Source: Cyclostephanos tholiformis
Taxonomy: Eukaryota > Bacillariophyta > Thalassiosirophyceae > Thalassiosirales > Thalassiosiraceae
Direction of reading: 5' to 3'
NCBI GenBank assembly: GCA_036939975.1
Contig: JALLPB010000581.1
Location: forward strand, 1-15,878
Length of the DNA stretch: 15,878 bases
Shown: positions 8,507 through 15,878 of the stretch, piece by piece
How the letters are laid out: every line of letters starts with the position of its first letter
How positions within the stretch are numbered: the stretch's first letter is position 1
The notes under the pieces: generated by a model
What the model saw: the letters and a program-made list of their open reading frames with translations, nothing else
Databases searched by the model: none
What the model was told of the DNA's origin: nothing
Made by a program: the position numbers and the translations under genes

Positions 8507-8824
8507 AATCTCAAAGATTCTTCCAAGCCCCAAAATACAAGCTCCTACCTGCAACGATCACTCTAGCAAAGAAACCTAACCTAAATAAATACAAAACATA
8601 CTTAATCAAGTGAAATTTACAAATTAATGTAGAGCAGAATGAATGGAGTTGATAGCAGCCACTGAAACGAATAGGAAGTTAGAATGTTCTACGTTCATGC
8701 CTAAAAAAATTTGGCAAAAGGCAAAGCAAGGTCAGAGTGATAAAATATATGTAAACTAAGATGGACGATTCCTATTTGCATTATCGTTCGACGAAATTCC
8801 AGACTCCAAAAAACCCCATCTCAT
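8507..8824. other. Noncoding AT-rich spacer downstream of eIF3K
   Basis: I see no gene here. It must hold the 3' untranslated region and polyadenylation site of the - strand eIF3K gene. The base composition jumps from AT-rich here to GC-rich at the eIF3K stop codon (8825-8827). Confidence 0.5.
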
Positions 8825-9667
8825 CTACTGACCACGTAGGGCGGACTTGGACATCATGGTTGCCACGTCGTCGTAGCTCACCCCCCCCCTGTACGCGGAT
8901 CCGACGCGCTTCGTATTGTCCGACGATGCGGCGAATGTCACGACGTCCCCCTCGACCCCCTCGACGATTGGCGCATTCGTCGTCGTCGTCGTCGCCGTCG
9001 TCGTGCCGTCCTCGCCGCCCTCGGATAGCACGTGTACGTTCGATCCGAATTCCCTAAGAGAGTTCGCGTCCCCCAGGTCGAGCGCCGCCAATACCATCGA
9101 CAGGGGTGCCGTGCGGTACGTCCTCGCCAGCATGCGTATGACGTTTGTGCGGATCGTATTCGACGCGATCGGGCCGTTGACGGCATTGCTAAGCAATTTC
9201 CGATCGTCGCTAACGACACCCCCCTCGACAATCCCGTACTCGGGTATGCCCAATTTTCGAAATTCCGGCCAGAAGAGTGCGAAGTCGCAAGATTCCAGGA
9301 GTTCCGCGCAGCGAACGAGGGTCGCGCACGGTTCCGTCGACTGCACCCTCTCGGGTATGAGGCAGCACAGTGCCACGAAGTCGGTGTCGGGAAAGCGCAG
9401 CAGGGAGAGGAAGGACGCGAGGGCGGTGATCTCGACACCGGTCTCCCCCTCGAGGTGGGGGAAGAACTGATACAGCTTGATTAGCGTGCGATTCGCGTCG
9501 AAGCTGTACCTTACGTCGGGGGATTCTGACGCGACCAACGTCGATGCGACGGCCGAAACCTGAGCGCGGACGTAGGACTCGAGCTTCGAACAAACGGATG
9601 GGTCGTAGGAGGATTCGGATAGGAGGGTTTGGACCTGCGCGTGGGTGAGGGATGGGGCGGCGGACAT
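8825..9667 (-). CDS. EIF3K: Eukaryotic translation initiation factor 3 subunit K (eIF3k)
   Basis: This subunit of eIF3, the cytoplasmic scaffold of the 43S preinitiation complex, is partnered with eIF3l in other organisms. The 280-residue product starts at ATG 9665-9667 in a good context (CCACCATGTC); the frame extends upstream but without conserved sequence. Hallmarks in order: YDP (21-23), LESYV (29-33), FDANRTLIKLYQFFP (56-70), FPDTDFVALCCLIPERVQ (92-109) and LLESCDFALFW (124-133), then a helical region and a C-terminal winged-helix part with VVTFAASSDNTKR near 242-254. The human protein is 218 residues. The extra length is mainly an insert around 134-165, a Gly/Glu/Thr-rich insert at 217-230 and a longer N-terminus. 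There is no intron. It is clearly GC-richer (about 60% in sampled lines) than the next gene (about 45%). Confidence 0.87.
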   Translation of the reverse strand: MSAAPSLTHAQVQTLLSESSYDPSVCSKLESYVRAQVSAVASTLVASESPDVRYSFDANRTLIKLYQFFPHLEGETGVEITALASFLSLLRFPDTDFVALCCLIPERVQSTEPCATLVRCAELLESCDFALFWPEFRKLGIPEYGIVEGGVVSDDRKLLSNAVNGPIASNTIRTNVIRMLARTYRTAPLSMVLAALDLGDANSLREFGSNVHVLSEGGEDGTTTATTTTTNAPIVEGVEGDVVTFAASSDNTKRVGSAYRGGVSYDDVATMMSKSALRGQ

Positions 9668-10270
9668 GGTGGATCTCTGTTTAAATACGCGGTGAGCGGT
9701 GATGATGACGAATACTATTACACTTCTTAGGCTTTTGTGTGTTGTGGGGCTGTGATGCTGTGTGCTGTAGCTGTGTGGTCTTAGAGTTGGGTCTGTCCTT
9801 CGCATTCTATCTTCTTCCCCCTAAATAAGATTTTTCCCAGAGAGTTCTTACATATGTAGAGAAACCTAAAGTACGACATTCCGCACAAATTGCAGTCATT
9901 TTATTGAATCTGATTGCAATTTTCACATTTCGGATTTTATTAGACAGATATTACTTCACCTTTTTTTTGGAAAGACACATGTCTATCGTACTTCAACGAA
10001 CAATGGTCTGGAGTATGCTCTTGGCGGAGTACCCAAGAGAGATATACCCCCTAAAATCTCCTGCATATTTAAAGCCAATCCCTGGGGTATTCATTAATTT
10101 ACAACGCAAGTTACAGAGGGGGGAGACATTTCTCAAGGTTCTTTCGTTTCGACTTCCTACCAAGAGAGAATAAGGCACTTGCGCATCGCTTTCCTCATCT
10201 CGTTCCCATACACTGATGCACAACCAACACGGGCAGGCACTGACGCGAGATCAATCTCTTGTTCACTGGA
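9668..10270. promoter_or_regulatory. Divergent intergenic region between eIF3K and the PSP1 gene
   Basis: The 603 bp between the two start codons must hold both promoters and 5' untranslated regions. A TATTTAAA sequence lies about 12 bp upstream of the eIF3K ATG on its strand, too close to be a TATA box unless the leader is very short. CATATTTAAAG at 10064-10073 lies about 200 bp upstream of the PSP1 gene start. An in-frame TGA at 10241-10243 bounds the PSP1 gene start on its upstream side. No other element can be named with support. Confidence 0.4.
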
Positions 10271-12950
10271 ATGATGTCGAACGCTCCCTATGGCAGCGGG
10301 TCCTCCCTGCTAGAGGAGCTAAAGGGGTGGGTGAAGCTTTTTGTACGATCGGAGCGCTCTGGCGCCCGCCGTCACCGCGGATCAACTCAATAATATCAAT
10401 CCACGTTGGATCTCGTCACTCTTCTTTGTTATTTGCCTATTATTTTTTGCGATATTGACGGCACGATGAAGAAACAGAATATCATATCGCACCATGAAGC
10501 GATGCTCACCCACTCAACATATTCTTTTTTTCACAGGTCAGATAATCAGATTCAACAGTTAAACGTGGGGTTTTCTTCTCTAACTTTCCCTTCCACTATG
10601 TCTAGTGGGATTATCCATAAACCTGATCTGACAATGCCGCATTCAATATCAAATGGCGGGAATTTTGTTGCGCACAAAGAATTATCCCCCCATTGCCCCA
10701 CACAACTGTCTCCCGTTTTCGGCCAGTATAACAAGCAACAGCTGCCCTGGCATCAAAGCTCAGGCAATGACAGTCTAGGATCGACACCCCGAAACAGTTT
10801 TGCCGAATCTTCTTTCAGCCATTCTAGTCACTCATTTTCGTCGAATTCAAATACGCATTTGTCTTTGGATAAACGATCGTCTCATTTTCCGACTGCGAAG
10901 AGTCAGCAAGATGAACTAACTTCATTATTGCCTCCTCCTATACAACTAGATGCATCCGACGAGATCGGTCGATTTGATAATTCTTTTCACTTTCTGTCTG
11001 AGAATGGCAATCAGCCTCAGAGTCCCTTTTCTCCAAGAAATCACGGCAGCATAATTAACGAAGCAGGCATGACTAGGGAGAGGTCCTTTTCATCTCCAGG
11101 AACTTACTTCCAACAACAATCTTACGGAACCAAGTCTCCCCTGCCTTCCTCCGCGGGTCAGATTCTATACGAAGACGAACCGTTATCATGGAACGGAGGA
11201 TCGGGATTACCCGCGCCAAGTAATCACATAGAGACCAACACTTCATCTCCTTGTCACTACGATAGATTCAGTTCTAGGCCTCCTCGGCACGGCAGCATAA
11301 CCAAGGACACCCAAGCACTCCTTTCTCCTCGCATTGATATGCGCCATGGTTTATCGGACGGCAACTTCAATCTACCATCTGGGATGCCTGTCGCCAGCAT
11401 GAGCCCAATCGCTAATAATAATCATGGGCGTTTTCAATCTCCTGCTTCAGTTGCTGGTTCTTCCAGTTTTGATTCATCTATTCAGGGAGGTCGTTTAAAG
11501 GACTTACATCCATCGGAAAGCATGGACACTTTGTAAGTTTCATTCGCAGCTTTCAACCTTTCCCCCAGTACGGTTTCTCGACTAATTTTTTGCACTGTAT
11601 GACCTTAGAAACGTCAATACAAACTTCCAACAGTATCAGTTGTCCCATTCTTCTCCGATGCAACAACGCCCTGGCCTTGGGAGCCCTGGAAAAATGCAGG
11701 ATGACAACTACCATATACGCCATTCCTCCGCACTTCCTCCCACCTTTCAGAAGCACAATTCAATGGGGTCGCCACACTTCCTTATAAACGAGTGGGGGGA
11801 AATCGTAGGACATGCCAGCCCTGCCATCACTCAAAACTCGCTCGATTTTTTTGCTCAAGCCGAATCGAGAACTATTTTTACCCCTACCCGTCCCCAACGG
11901 GCGAACAGCCATAGTGGGCAACTTGATGGTCATGTTGAGCATTTCAGTGTCATCCCGCGGCACGGTGCTTCCTTGAATTTTAATTTCAATCCTATCCCCT
12001 TTCATAGCGATAACGCCCTCCCTTCCGTGGATGCCAGTGCAGGATCGATTGGCGATGGTAGAATGCAGCACTTTAGAAACAACACCGAACCGATTCCCCT
12101 TGCTCTGTTCGAACAAAACTTAGGTGGAAACCTTCAACCAAGGAATTCGTCTTCAGGAAAAATTCACAGTTACACTCAAGATCTTGTCAGGGATATCAAT
12201 ATTCAAGGCAGTAAGGTAAAACGCGAAGAGAGCGAAGGCTCAGAAAAAATGGAAGCGGTGGGAGAAAAGAATTCGAGTTCATCTTATGCTGCAAAGCTCA
12301 TGATGCCATGCCACCGACCTGCTTCCGATCACACGAAAGGACGAATCTTATCGCAGCCGTCATCAGCTGGCACTGTACTTTCCAAATCAGGTTCAAGAAT
12401 GATCTACAGTGTCAAGTTTAAACGCAGCCAAAAGAATTTCGTCCTCGGCCAACGCATCACGCGAGAAGTCAAGATCGGGTGCTACGTAAAAGTTGAAGCC
12501 GACCGCGGCGAAGATTTGGGTATTGTGATGAGCATTATTCCAGTAGAAAAGTTCATTGGATCTAACCATCACAGTGCGAGCGGGGACTTCACTGTCCCTT
12601 CACAAGCCGCTGTCAATATTGGTGACATGAAAAGAATCATGCGTGTTGCGACACATGACGAGATTTCCTTACTCGAAGTTAAGCGAGATGAGGAGGAGGA
12701 GCTCCTCAAGATTTGCAGTACAAAAGTGCGACAACGCGGGCTTCAAATGTCCGTTGTTGATGCGGAGTATCAATTTGACCGCAACAAATTAACATTTTTC
12801 TTCCAAGCGGAAGGGAGGATCGATTTTAGAGAATTAGTTCGAGATCTATTTAGCATGTACAAAACACGCATATGGATGGAGCAAATAGACAAGAATGGTT
12901 CTACCCAAAATGAAACTGACGAGCGATTGCAACAAGAAGTCAGGTGTTAA
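10271..12950 (+). CDS. PSP1 C-terminal domain protein, three exons
   Basis: Predicted exons are 10271-10326, 10537-11532 and 11609-12950; they join in frame to 797 codons before TAA 12948-12950. The protein starts MMSNAPYGSGSSLLEELKG (ATG 10271 or 10274). Residues about 20-610 are low in complexity, rich in Ser, Asn, Gln, His and Pro, and probably disordered. A charged stretch (KVKREESEGSEKMEAV) precedes the domain. Residues about 615-776 form a PSP1 domain (PF04468 family): MIYSVKFKRSQKNFVLG, GCYVKVEADRGEDLGIV, CSTKVRQRGLQM, VVDAEYQFDRNKLTFFF and RIDFRELVRDLF. This domain occurs in yeast Psp1, in kinetoplastid proteins and in bacterial RicT/YaaT. Yeast Psp1 is linked to RNA granules and to suppression of DNA polymerase alpha defects. 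The molecular role here is unknown; an RNA-related function is inference. Confidence 0.82.
10327..10536 (+). other. Intron 1 of the PSP1-domain gene (predicted)
   Basis: The acceptor is strong: a T-rich run then TTTCACAG ending at 10536. The donor GTGGGTGAAG at 10327 is the one whose phase (two bases of a Gly codon) restores the frame; the neighbouring GTGAAG at 10331 would lead into a stop. The intron is 210 bp. Without it the downstream frame has no ATG before 10466. The donor is less canonical than that of intron 2, so exon 1 is less certain. Confidence 0.65.
11533..11608 (+). other. Intron 2 of the PSP1-domain gene (predicted)
   Basis: This is a 76-bp intron with a canonical donor GTAAGT at 11533, a branch-point-like CTAAT around 11582-11586, a T-run, and an acceptor CCTTAG ending at 11608. 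It is phase 2: TT joins A to make a Leu codon. Splicing removes the stop TAA at 11534-11536 and fuses MDTL to NVNTNFQQYQL in frame. Confidence 0.85.
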
Positions 12951-13028
12951 CATAGAAAGGGACGCACCAGTGACATAAAGAGGAGTGGTGTGTACCCTAT
13001 TATGGGGACGGATCGATATATATATATT
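12951..13028. other. Region just downstream of the PSP1 gene with an (AT)6 microsatellite
   Basis: This stretch should contain the start of the 3' untranslated region of the PSP1-domain gene. A short ATATATATATAT run lies at 13016-13027, immediately before the tandem duplication. No polyadenylation signal can be assigned. Confidence 0.5.
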
Positions 13029-13270
13029 ATCATGGATTTGACTATTAGTCATTACTTTTAGAAAGAAATTTGCATTTCAAGTGAATCAGTGACTGTTTCC
13101 TGAACTCCTACAGCGGATGCGATATTTTTGAGGTACCAATTGATAAGACATCATGGATTTGACTATCAGTCATTTCTTTTAGAAAGAAATTTGCATTTCA
13201 AGTGAATCAGTGTCTGTTTCCTGACCTCCTATAGCGGATAGGATATTTTTGAGGTACCAATTGATAAGAC
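13029..13270. repeat. 121-bp tandem duplication, two copies
   Basis: The 121-bp unit at 13029-13149 is repeated at 13150-13270 with seven substitutions and no indels, so the copies are about 94% identical. Both start ATCATGGATTTGACTAT and end CAATTGATAAGAC. A few bases of a third start (ATCA) follow at 13271. No coding potential is seen. The divergence shows that the duplication is not very recent. Confidence 0.95.
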
Positions 13271-13274
13271 ATCA

Positions 13275-13640
13275 GAATACATTTTCATATTATTGAGTAC
13301 AAGCATATTTTGGTCGGTATAGGCATTAATTACTCTTAGAATAGATTCAAACAGAAAACACTCTGGCTGAACCATCACCTTTCTAGAACTTCGACATCTC
13401 CTGATAAACAATTACTCTCCGGGGAAGGTGGCATGCTCTAACATTGAGATACTGATTCCCTCAGACGGCAAGGGATATTGTGCGCAAGGGTGGGGGAGGG
13501 ATGCATCACCATTTTTTGAGGGGGGGGGGATAAAAGTGAGTAAAAAGCTGTAATTGACGTGGAACTGGACCCTTCATATTATTTGTTCCAAAAAATAAAT
13601 TGGCGGGAGCTGACATGTGGACCCTCTAACGAGTTGATAT
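13275..13640. other. Noncoding spacer with a poly-G run
   Basis: I see no gene here. It includes a run of ten G (13520-13529) after a T-run, and an AAAATAAATTGG stretch. It separates the tandem duplication from the pyrimidine-rich tract. Confidence 0.5.
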
Positions 13641-14472
13641 GGTAGTGCATGATGATGCCACCTCCAATTCCCTCTCACCACTGTGTTGGCACCACCCTCA
13701 GCATTGTTGCATGTCCTTTATCCCCATCCACTTTGTCATGTTGTTTACCGCTCTGCCACCGATTTGCCTCATGTTGCTCACCACCATAAAGCCAATCCGC
13801 TCCCCCCTCTCAATGACACATGTGGAGTCCACGTTGTCATGGAGGAAGAATGTTGATGTATGCATATCGTCATCAAGACTGCCATTCCATTGGTCCACTC
13901 ATTCCATTGGTCCACCCAGAATGGCAATGGCATCCTTCTCCATGCATGCTTAGTCAATGATGGTCCAGACAACATGACCCTCACAGCTCAATCTCTTCCT
14001 CATTGGCCTCCCTCTTCACAATTTATCCCCCTCCCCCTCCTCCACCCCCCCTCCTCCTCATCTCTCCCTCCTACTAGTATTGCACCATCATTGGAGCCTG
14101 TCAGTGGCATGTACTCATCCCAAAGCAATTGCCCTTGCCTCCACTCCTCATACCCTTGTACTATATCTGCCCAGTCATTTACCTCTGTATTGCCTCATGC
14201 TGCCCACCACCTCTGCTTGGCTTGCTTCATCCCCTACTCCCCTCTCATTGTCCTCCTCTTGCTATTCATCACCCACTCACCCCCACCTCAATTTGATTGT
14301 TGCACTCATTGAAATACTTCATCCTCATTGATTCCTCAACCTATCTTTTTTTAGAATCCGCAAATTGCAACATGGTGGCCCTCACCATGACCATAATGTC
14401 CATGTGGATGTGTCAATTGTCATCCCCACCCAAAAATCCTTTCATCATCATGTTGAGGGCTTTGGGTATTAA
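13641..14472. other. Pyrimidine-rich (C+T on + strand) low-complexity region
   Basis: The + strand is strongly C/T-rich (CCTCC, CTCCCTCC and CCCCCTC runs around 14020-14070) and full of CATCATT/ATCATG words. Open frames occur on both strands but none has a recognisable domain or consistent start. A 15-bp word ATTCCATTGGTCCAC is repeated with a 17-bp period at 13884-13898 and 13901-13915. Two similar stretches (TTGCCTCATGTTGCTCACCA at 13764 and TTGCCTCATGCTGCCCACCA at 14190) hint at an old internal duplication. It may be a decayed transposable element; I cannot assign one. Confidence 0.45.
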
Positions 14473-14515
14473 TTCTATGTGACAACATTGGTGTTTCTAT
14501 GTGACAACATTGGTG
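14473..14515. repeat. 22-bp direct repeat at the LTR edge
   Basis: The sequence TTCTATGTGACAACATTGGTG occurs at 14473 and again at 14495, a period of 22 bp. The repeat contains TGTGACAA, which is the likely end of the LTR of element C, so the LTR edge appears duplicated. Confidence 0.85.
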
Positions 14516-14626
14516 CAATTTTGGTGAGTTTGTGACACATCTACTATAAATATAGCACAAGTGACCAATAATGGGCCATTTCTGACCGGGGGTGTTGTAT
14601 ATCAATCAAAGGAATGTTTTATCACA
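14478..14626 (-). repeat. 3' LTR of element C (left end uncertain)
   Basis: On the - strand the LTR starts TGTGATAA right after the polypurine tract. It probably ends TTGTCACA at 14500 or, after a 22-bp duplication, at 14478. TGTGATAA and TTGTCACA are near-perfect inverted ends (7 of 8). A TATA-like TATATTTATA lies at 14554-14545. A length of 127-149 bp would be short for a copia LTR and leaves little room for R and U5, so the true end may lie further left. Confidence 0.45.
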
Positions 14627-14637
14627 CCCCCCTTCCT
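14627..14637 (-). other. Polypurine tract of element C
   Basis: On the - strand, AGGAAGGGGGG is immediately followed by TGTGATAAAACA. This is the textbook junction of a plus-strand primer and a copia 3' LTR. Confidence 0.75.
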
Positions 14638-14718
14638 ATTTTGATGAAGATATAAATGAGTAGGGAACATGACCTATCCCACTAAATGCTCCTGAGTGGG
14701 AACTAGTAGGCTTTTCTC

Positions 14719-14918
14719 AGAGATCTCATAAAAAGGTCTCATTTCATCCAGAGCTCTCATAATGAGCTCTCATCCCATGTGGTTTGAATCAGAGCTCTCT
14801 CATAATGAGCTCTCATCCCAAGTGGGATTGAATCAGAGCTCTCATAATAAGATCTCATCCCAAGTGGGATTGAATCAGAGCTCTCATAATGAGATCTCAT
14901 CCCAAGTGGGATTGATTC
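14719..14918. repeat. Minisatellite of about 42 bp, four full units and one degenerate
   Basis: The units are 14750-14790, 14791-14834, 14835-14876 and 14877-14918 (41, 44, 42 and 42 bp), preceded by a degenerate half unit at 14719-14749. Each starts AGAGCTCTC, carries CATAATGAG, and then TCATCCCAAGTGGGATTG. The unit has internal dyad symmetry (GAGCTC palindromes and CCCAAGTGGG). It lies in the untranslated part of element C between RNase H and the polypurine tract, so it was probably part of the element's transcript. Confidence 0.9.
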
Positions 14919-15112
14919 TGGAAGGAAATGCTTCTTTTAAGCATTACTGTGAAGGTAATTCATTAACCTTGACTCATTAGGCAGTAGAGTACAGGATCAA
15001 AAATACCTGGGGATCCTTTACCCTTTGTTTCCCAACAATAAAATGCCTAGGGTCTCTCTCAAGACTGGAATCTAGTATTCAAGGCTCAAATGTCAATGAG
15101 AGAATGAGAGAA
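14919..15112 (-). other. 3' internal untranslated part of element C
   Basis: Noncoding sequence between the RNase H stop (TAA, 15115-15113 on the - strand) and the minisatellite. It includes a repeated AATGAGAGAATGAGAGAATT motif next to the stop. No gene is seen. Confidence 0.55.
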
Positions 15113-15705
15113 TTACCATCCTATTATTTTCTTCCTTAGATATCCAAAAACAACTCTGGTGAGACCTTTTGTGAAAATGTCCCCCAAGTACTCAACTGTG
15201 TCGAACTTATTCAATCGAATCTCTTTGAAAAATAACTTGTGAAACCAAATTGTCTTGATTGCATAGTACCTGCTTTGTGGAGTAAACTGTGGAGGTGGAG
15301 GCAAGTCTTGGCCAACACAAGTGCTCCCAAATCATCTTCATGTACAGAGACATTCATGGTCATATTTCCATTGGAAGATTTGTGGCCAAAGCCAATGAAC
15401 AAACTATGTCAATGATTGGAAATGCTCCCTGCAGCAAGCTAATAGAGCTTTAATCTTGGCTTTCATCATTGATAGAGCTGTCTCTGTTTGCAATTTTGAT
15501 TGCCATAACACATGACAGTCAGCAAAAGTGATAATGAATCCAGTACAACTCTTGACACATGCAAGGTCAGTATGATCATGTCCATACATTCCAGCAAAGT
15601 TGGCATCGGGATATACATCAATTTTGCAAACATTGCTTGAGACATTCATGACAATTGCATGGTCAGAAGTTTGCTTGAGAAAACAACCAATGCATGATGT
15701 AAGCC
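15113..15705 (-). pseudogene. pol (RNase H): Copia RNase H domain remnant of element C
   Basis: Read on the - strand, the sequence runs IGCFLKQTSDHAIVMNVS, then KIDVYPDANFAGMYG with the first catalytic Asp, KSCTGFIITFADCHVLWQSK and TALSMMKAKIKAL. The family has MEAEY at that last site, so the catalytic Glu is replaced by Lys. The frame changes near 15403; the next part has MNVSVHEDDLGALVLAK with a conserved Asp. It changes again near 15305, ending with PPQFTPQSRYYAIKTIWF, KFDTVEYLGDIFTKGL and YLRKKIIGW before TAA. A stop and loss of similarity upstream of about 15713 mark the end of readable coding sequence. It is a non-functional relic. Confidence 0.88.
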
Positions 15706-15713
15706 ACTTAGAA

Positions 15714-15878
15714 GTGTACTATATTATGTACTTTTGGCGTGCCCGGCATATGGCCAGATGCTAGACATTTATCAAAGGCCAGACCTCCGAGTCTGGACCA
15801 ACAAAATGCTGAACTGGCAGTTGGCCACCTCAGTGTCCCGATGCAGGACTGCTGGTCCCAATACTGGACTGTGCATTC
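15714..15878. other. Unassigned GC-richer sequence at the right edge
   Basis: The text changes abruptly from AT-rich copia relic to GC-richer DNA with many CTGG/CCAG words. An imperfect palindrome CCAGACCTCCGAGTCTGG lies at about 15781-15798. This could be the edge of another inserted element or older copia sequence beyond recognition. No coding similarity is seen. Confidence 0.4.

Larger units (their letters stand above)
14478..15713 (-). mobile_element. Ty1/copia element C, 3' part, different lineage from A and B
   Basis: Reading the - strand: RNase H remnant (about 15705 to 15113), stop codon, a long 3' internal untranslated part with a minisatellite, the polypurine tract AGGAAGGGGGG (14637-14627), then an LTR starting TGTGATAAAACA at 14626. 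The RNase H sequence (DANFAG, LGDIFTKGL, YLRKKIIGW) belongs to another copia lineage than elements A and B (ADYHTKHHP). The RT and everything upstream are missing or outside the window. Above about 15713 the similarity stops. Confidence 0.85.

Noticed and set aside
8761..9484. Long + strand open frames opposite eIF3K (three overlapping, up to 184 codons)
   Set aside because: They are antisense shadows of a GC-rich coding sequence. They show no domain, have Arg/Ser-rich composition, and the - strand frame has clear eIF3k motifs.
10216..10458. 80-codon + strand open frame upstream of the PSP1 gene
   Set aside because: It overlaps exon 1 and intron 1 in another frame, has no recognisable motif, and the alternative frame gives a coherent start plus splice junction.
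10406..10536. Extension of PSP1 exon 2 upstream to 10406
   Set aside because: That reading starts with TTG, crosses a very strong TTTTTTTCACAG acceptor, and its N-terminal residues look unlike the rest of the protein.
13639..14331. Several open frames (60-150 codons) on both strands in the pyrimidine-rich region
   Set aside because: They have low-complexity composition, mutually overlapping frames on both strands, and no recognisable domain. I could not support a transposase or any other product.
14719..14918. CRISPR-like array
   Set aside because: The units are contiguous without unique spacers and lie in a eukaryotic retrotransposon, so this is a minisatellite.

Overview
This is nuclear DNA from a eukaryote. 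It holds two host genes, one of them with spliceosomal introns, embedded in decayed Ty1/copia retrotransposons. The style of the copia polyproteins, the short introns and the compact spacing suggest a stramenopile alga, most likely a diatom. That assignment is inference: no rRNA or other marker gene is present.

Layout. (1) Positions 1-5564: a nearly full-length copia element on the + strand (element A). It has gag, protease, integrase, reverse transcriptase and RNase H in that order, a polypurine tract and a 3' LTR; its 5' LTR is cut by the window edge. (2) Positions 5230-7249: a second, diverged copy of the same family (element B) that begins in the same LTR. The arrangement is LTR-internal-LTR-internal, and element B stops abruptly in its protease region. 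(3) Positions 7250-8824: AT-richer DNA without an intact gene. It starts with an LTR-like sequence and holds a degraded fragment that looks like retroelement protein. (4) Positions 8825-9667, - strand: an intronless, GC-rich gene for translation initiation factor eIF3 subunit K. (5) Positions 10271-12950, + strand: a three-exon gene for a large, low-complexity protein ending in a PSP1 domain. (6) Positions 12951-14477: intergenic DNA with a 121-bp tandem duplication and a pyrimidine-rich tract. (7) Positions 14478 to about 15713, - strand: the 3' end of a different copia lineage (element C), with a degraded RNase H domain, a 3' untranslated part holding a 42-bp minisatellite, a polypurine tract and a short LTR. 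(8) The last 165 bp change composition and are unassigned.

None of the three elements can encode intact proteins as read. Elements A and B share two lesions at equivalent places: a -1 frame change inside gag and a TGA between gag and protease. These lesions therefore predate the split of the copies, or else mark real recoding. The family's LTR carries a perfect TGACGTCA palindrome and a 14-bp inverted repeat able to form an RNA hairpin. The two host genes are divergently transcribed from a 603-bp gap. One belongs to the translation initiation machinery; PSP1-domain proteins are linked in yeast to RNA granules, so a shared promoter is plausible but unproven.
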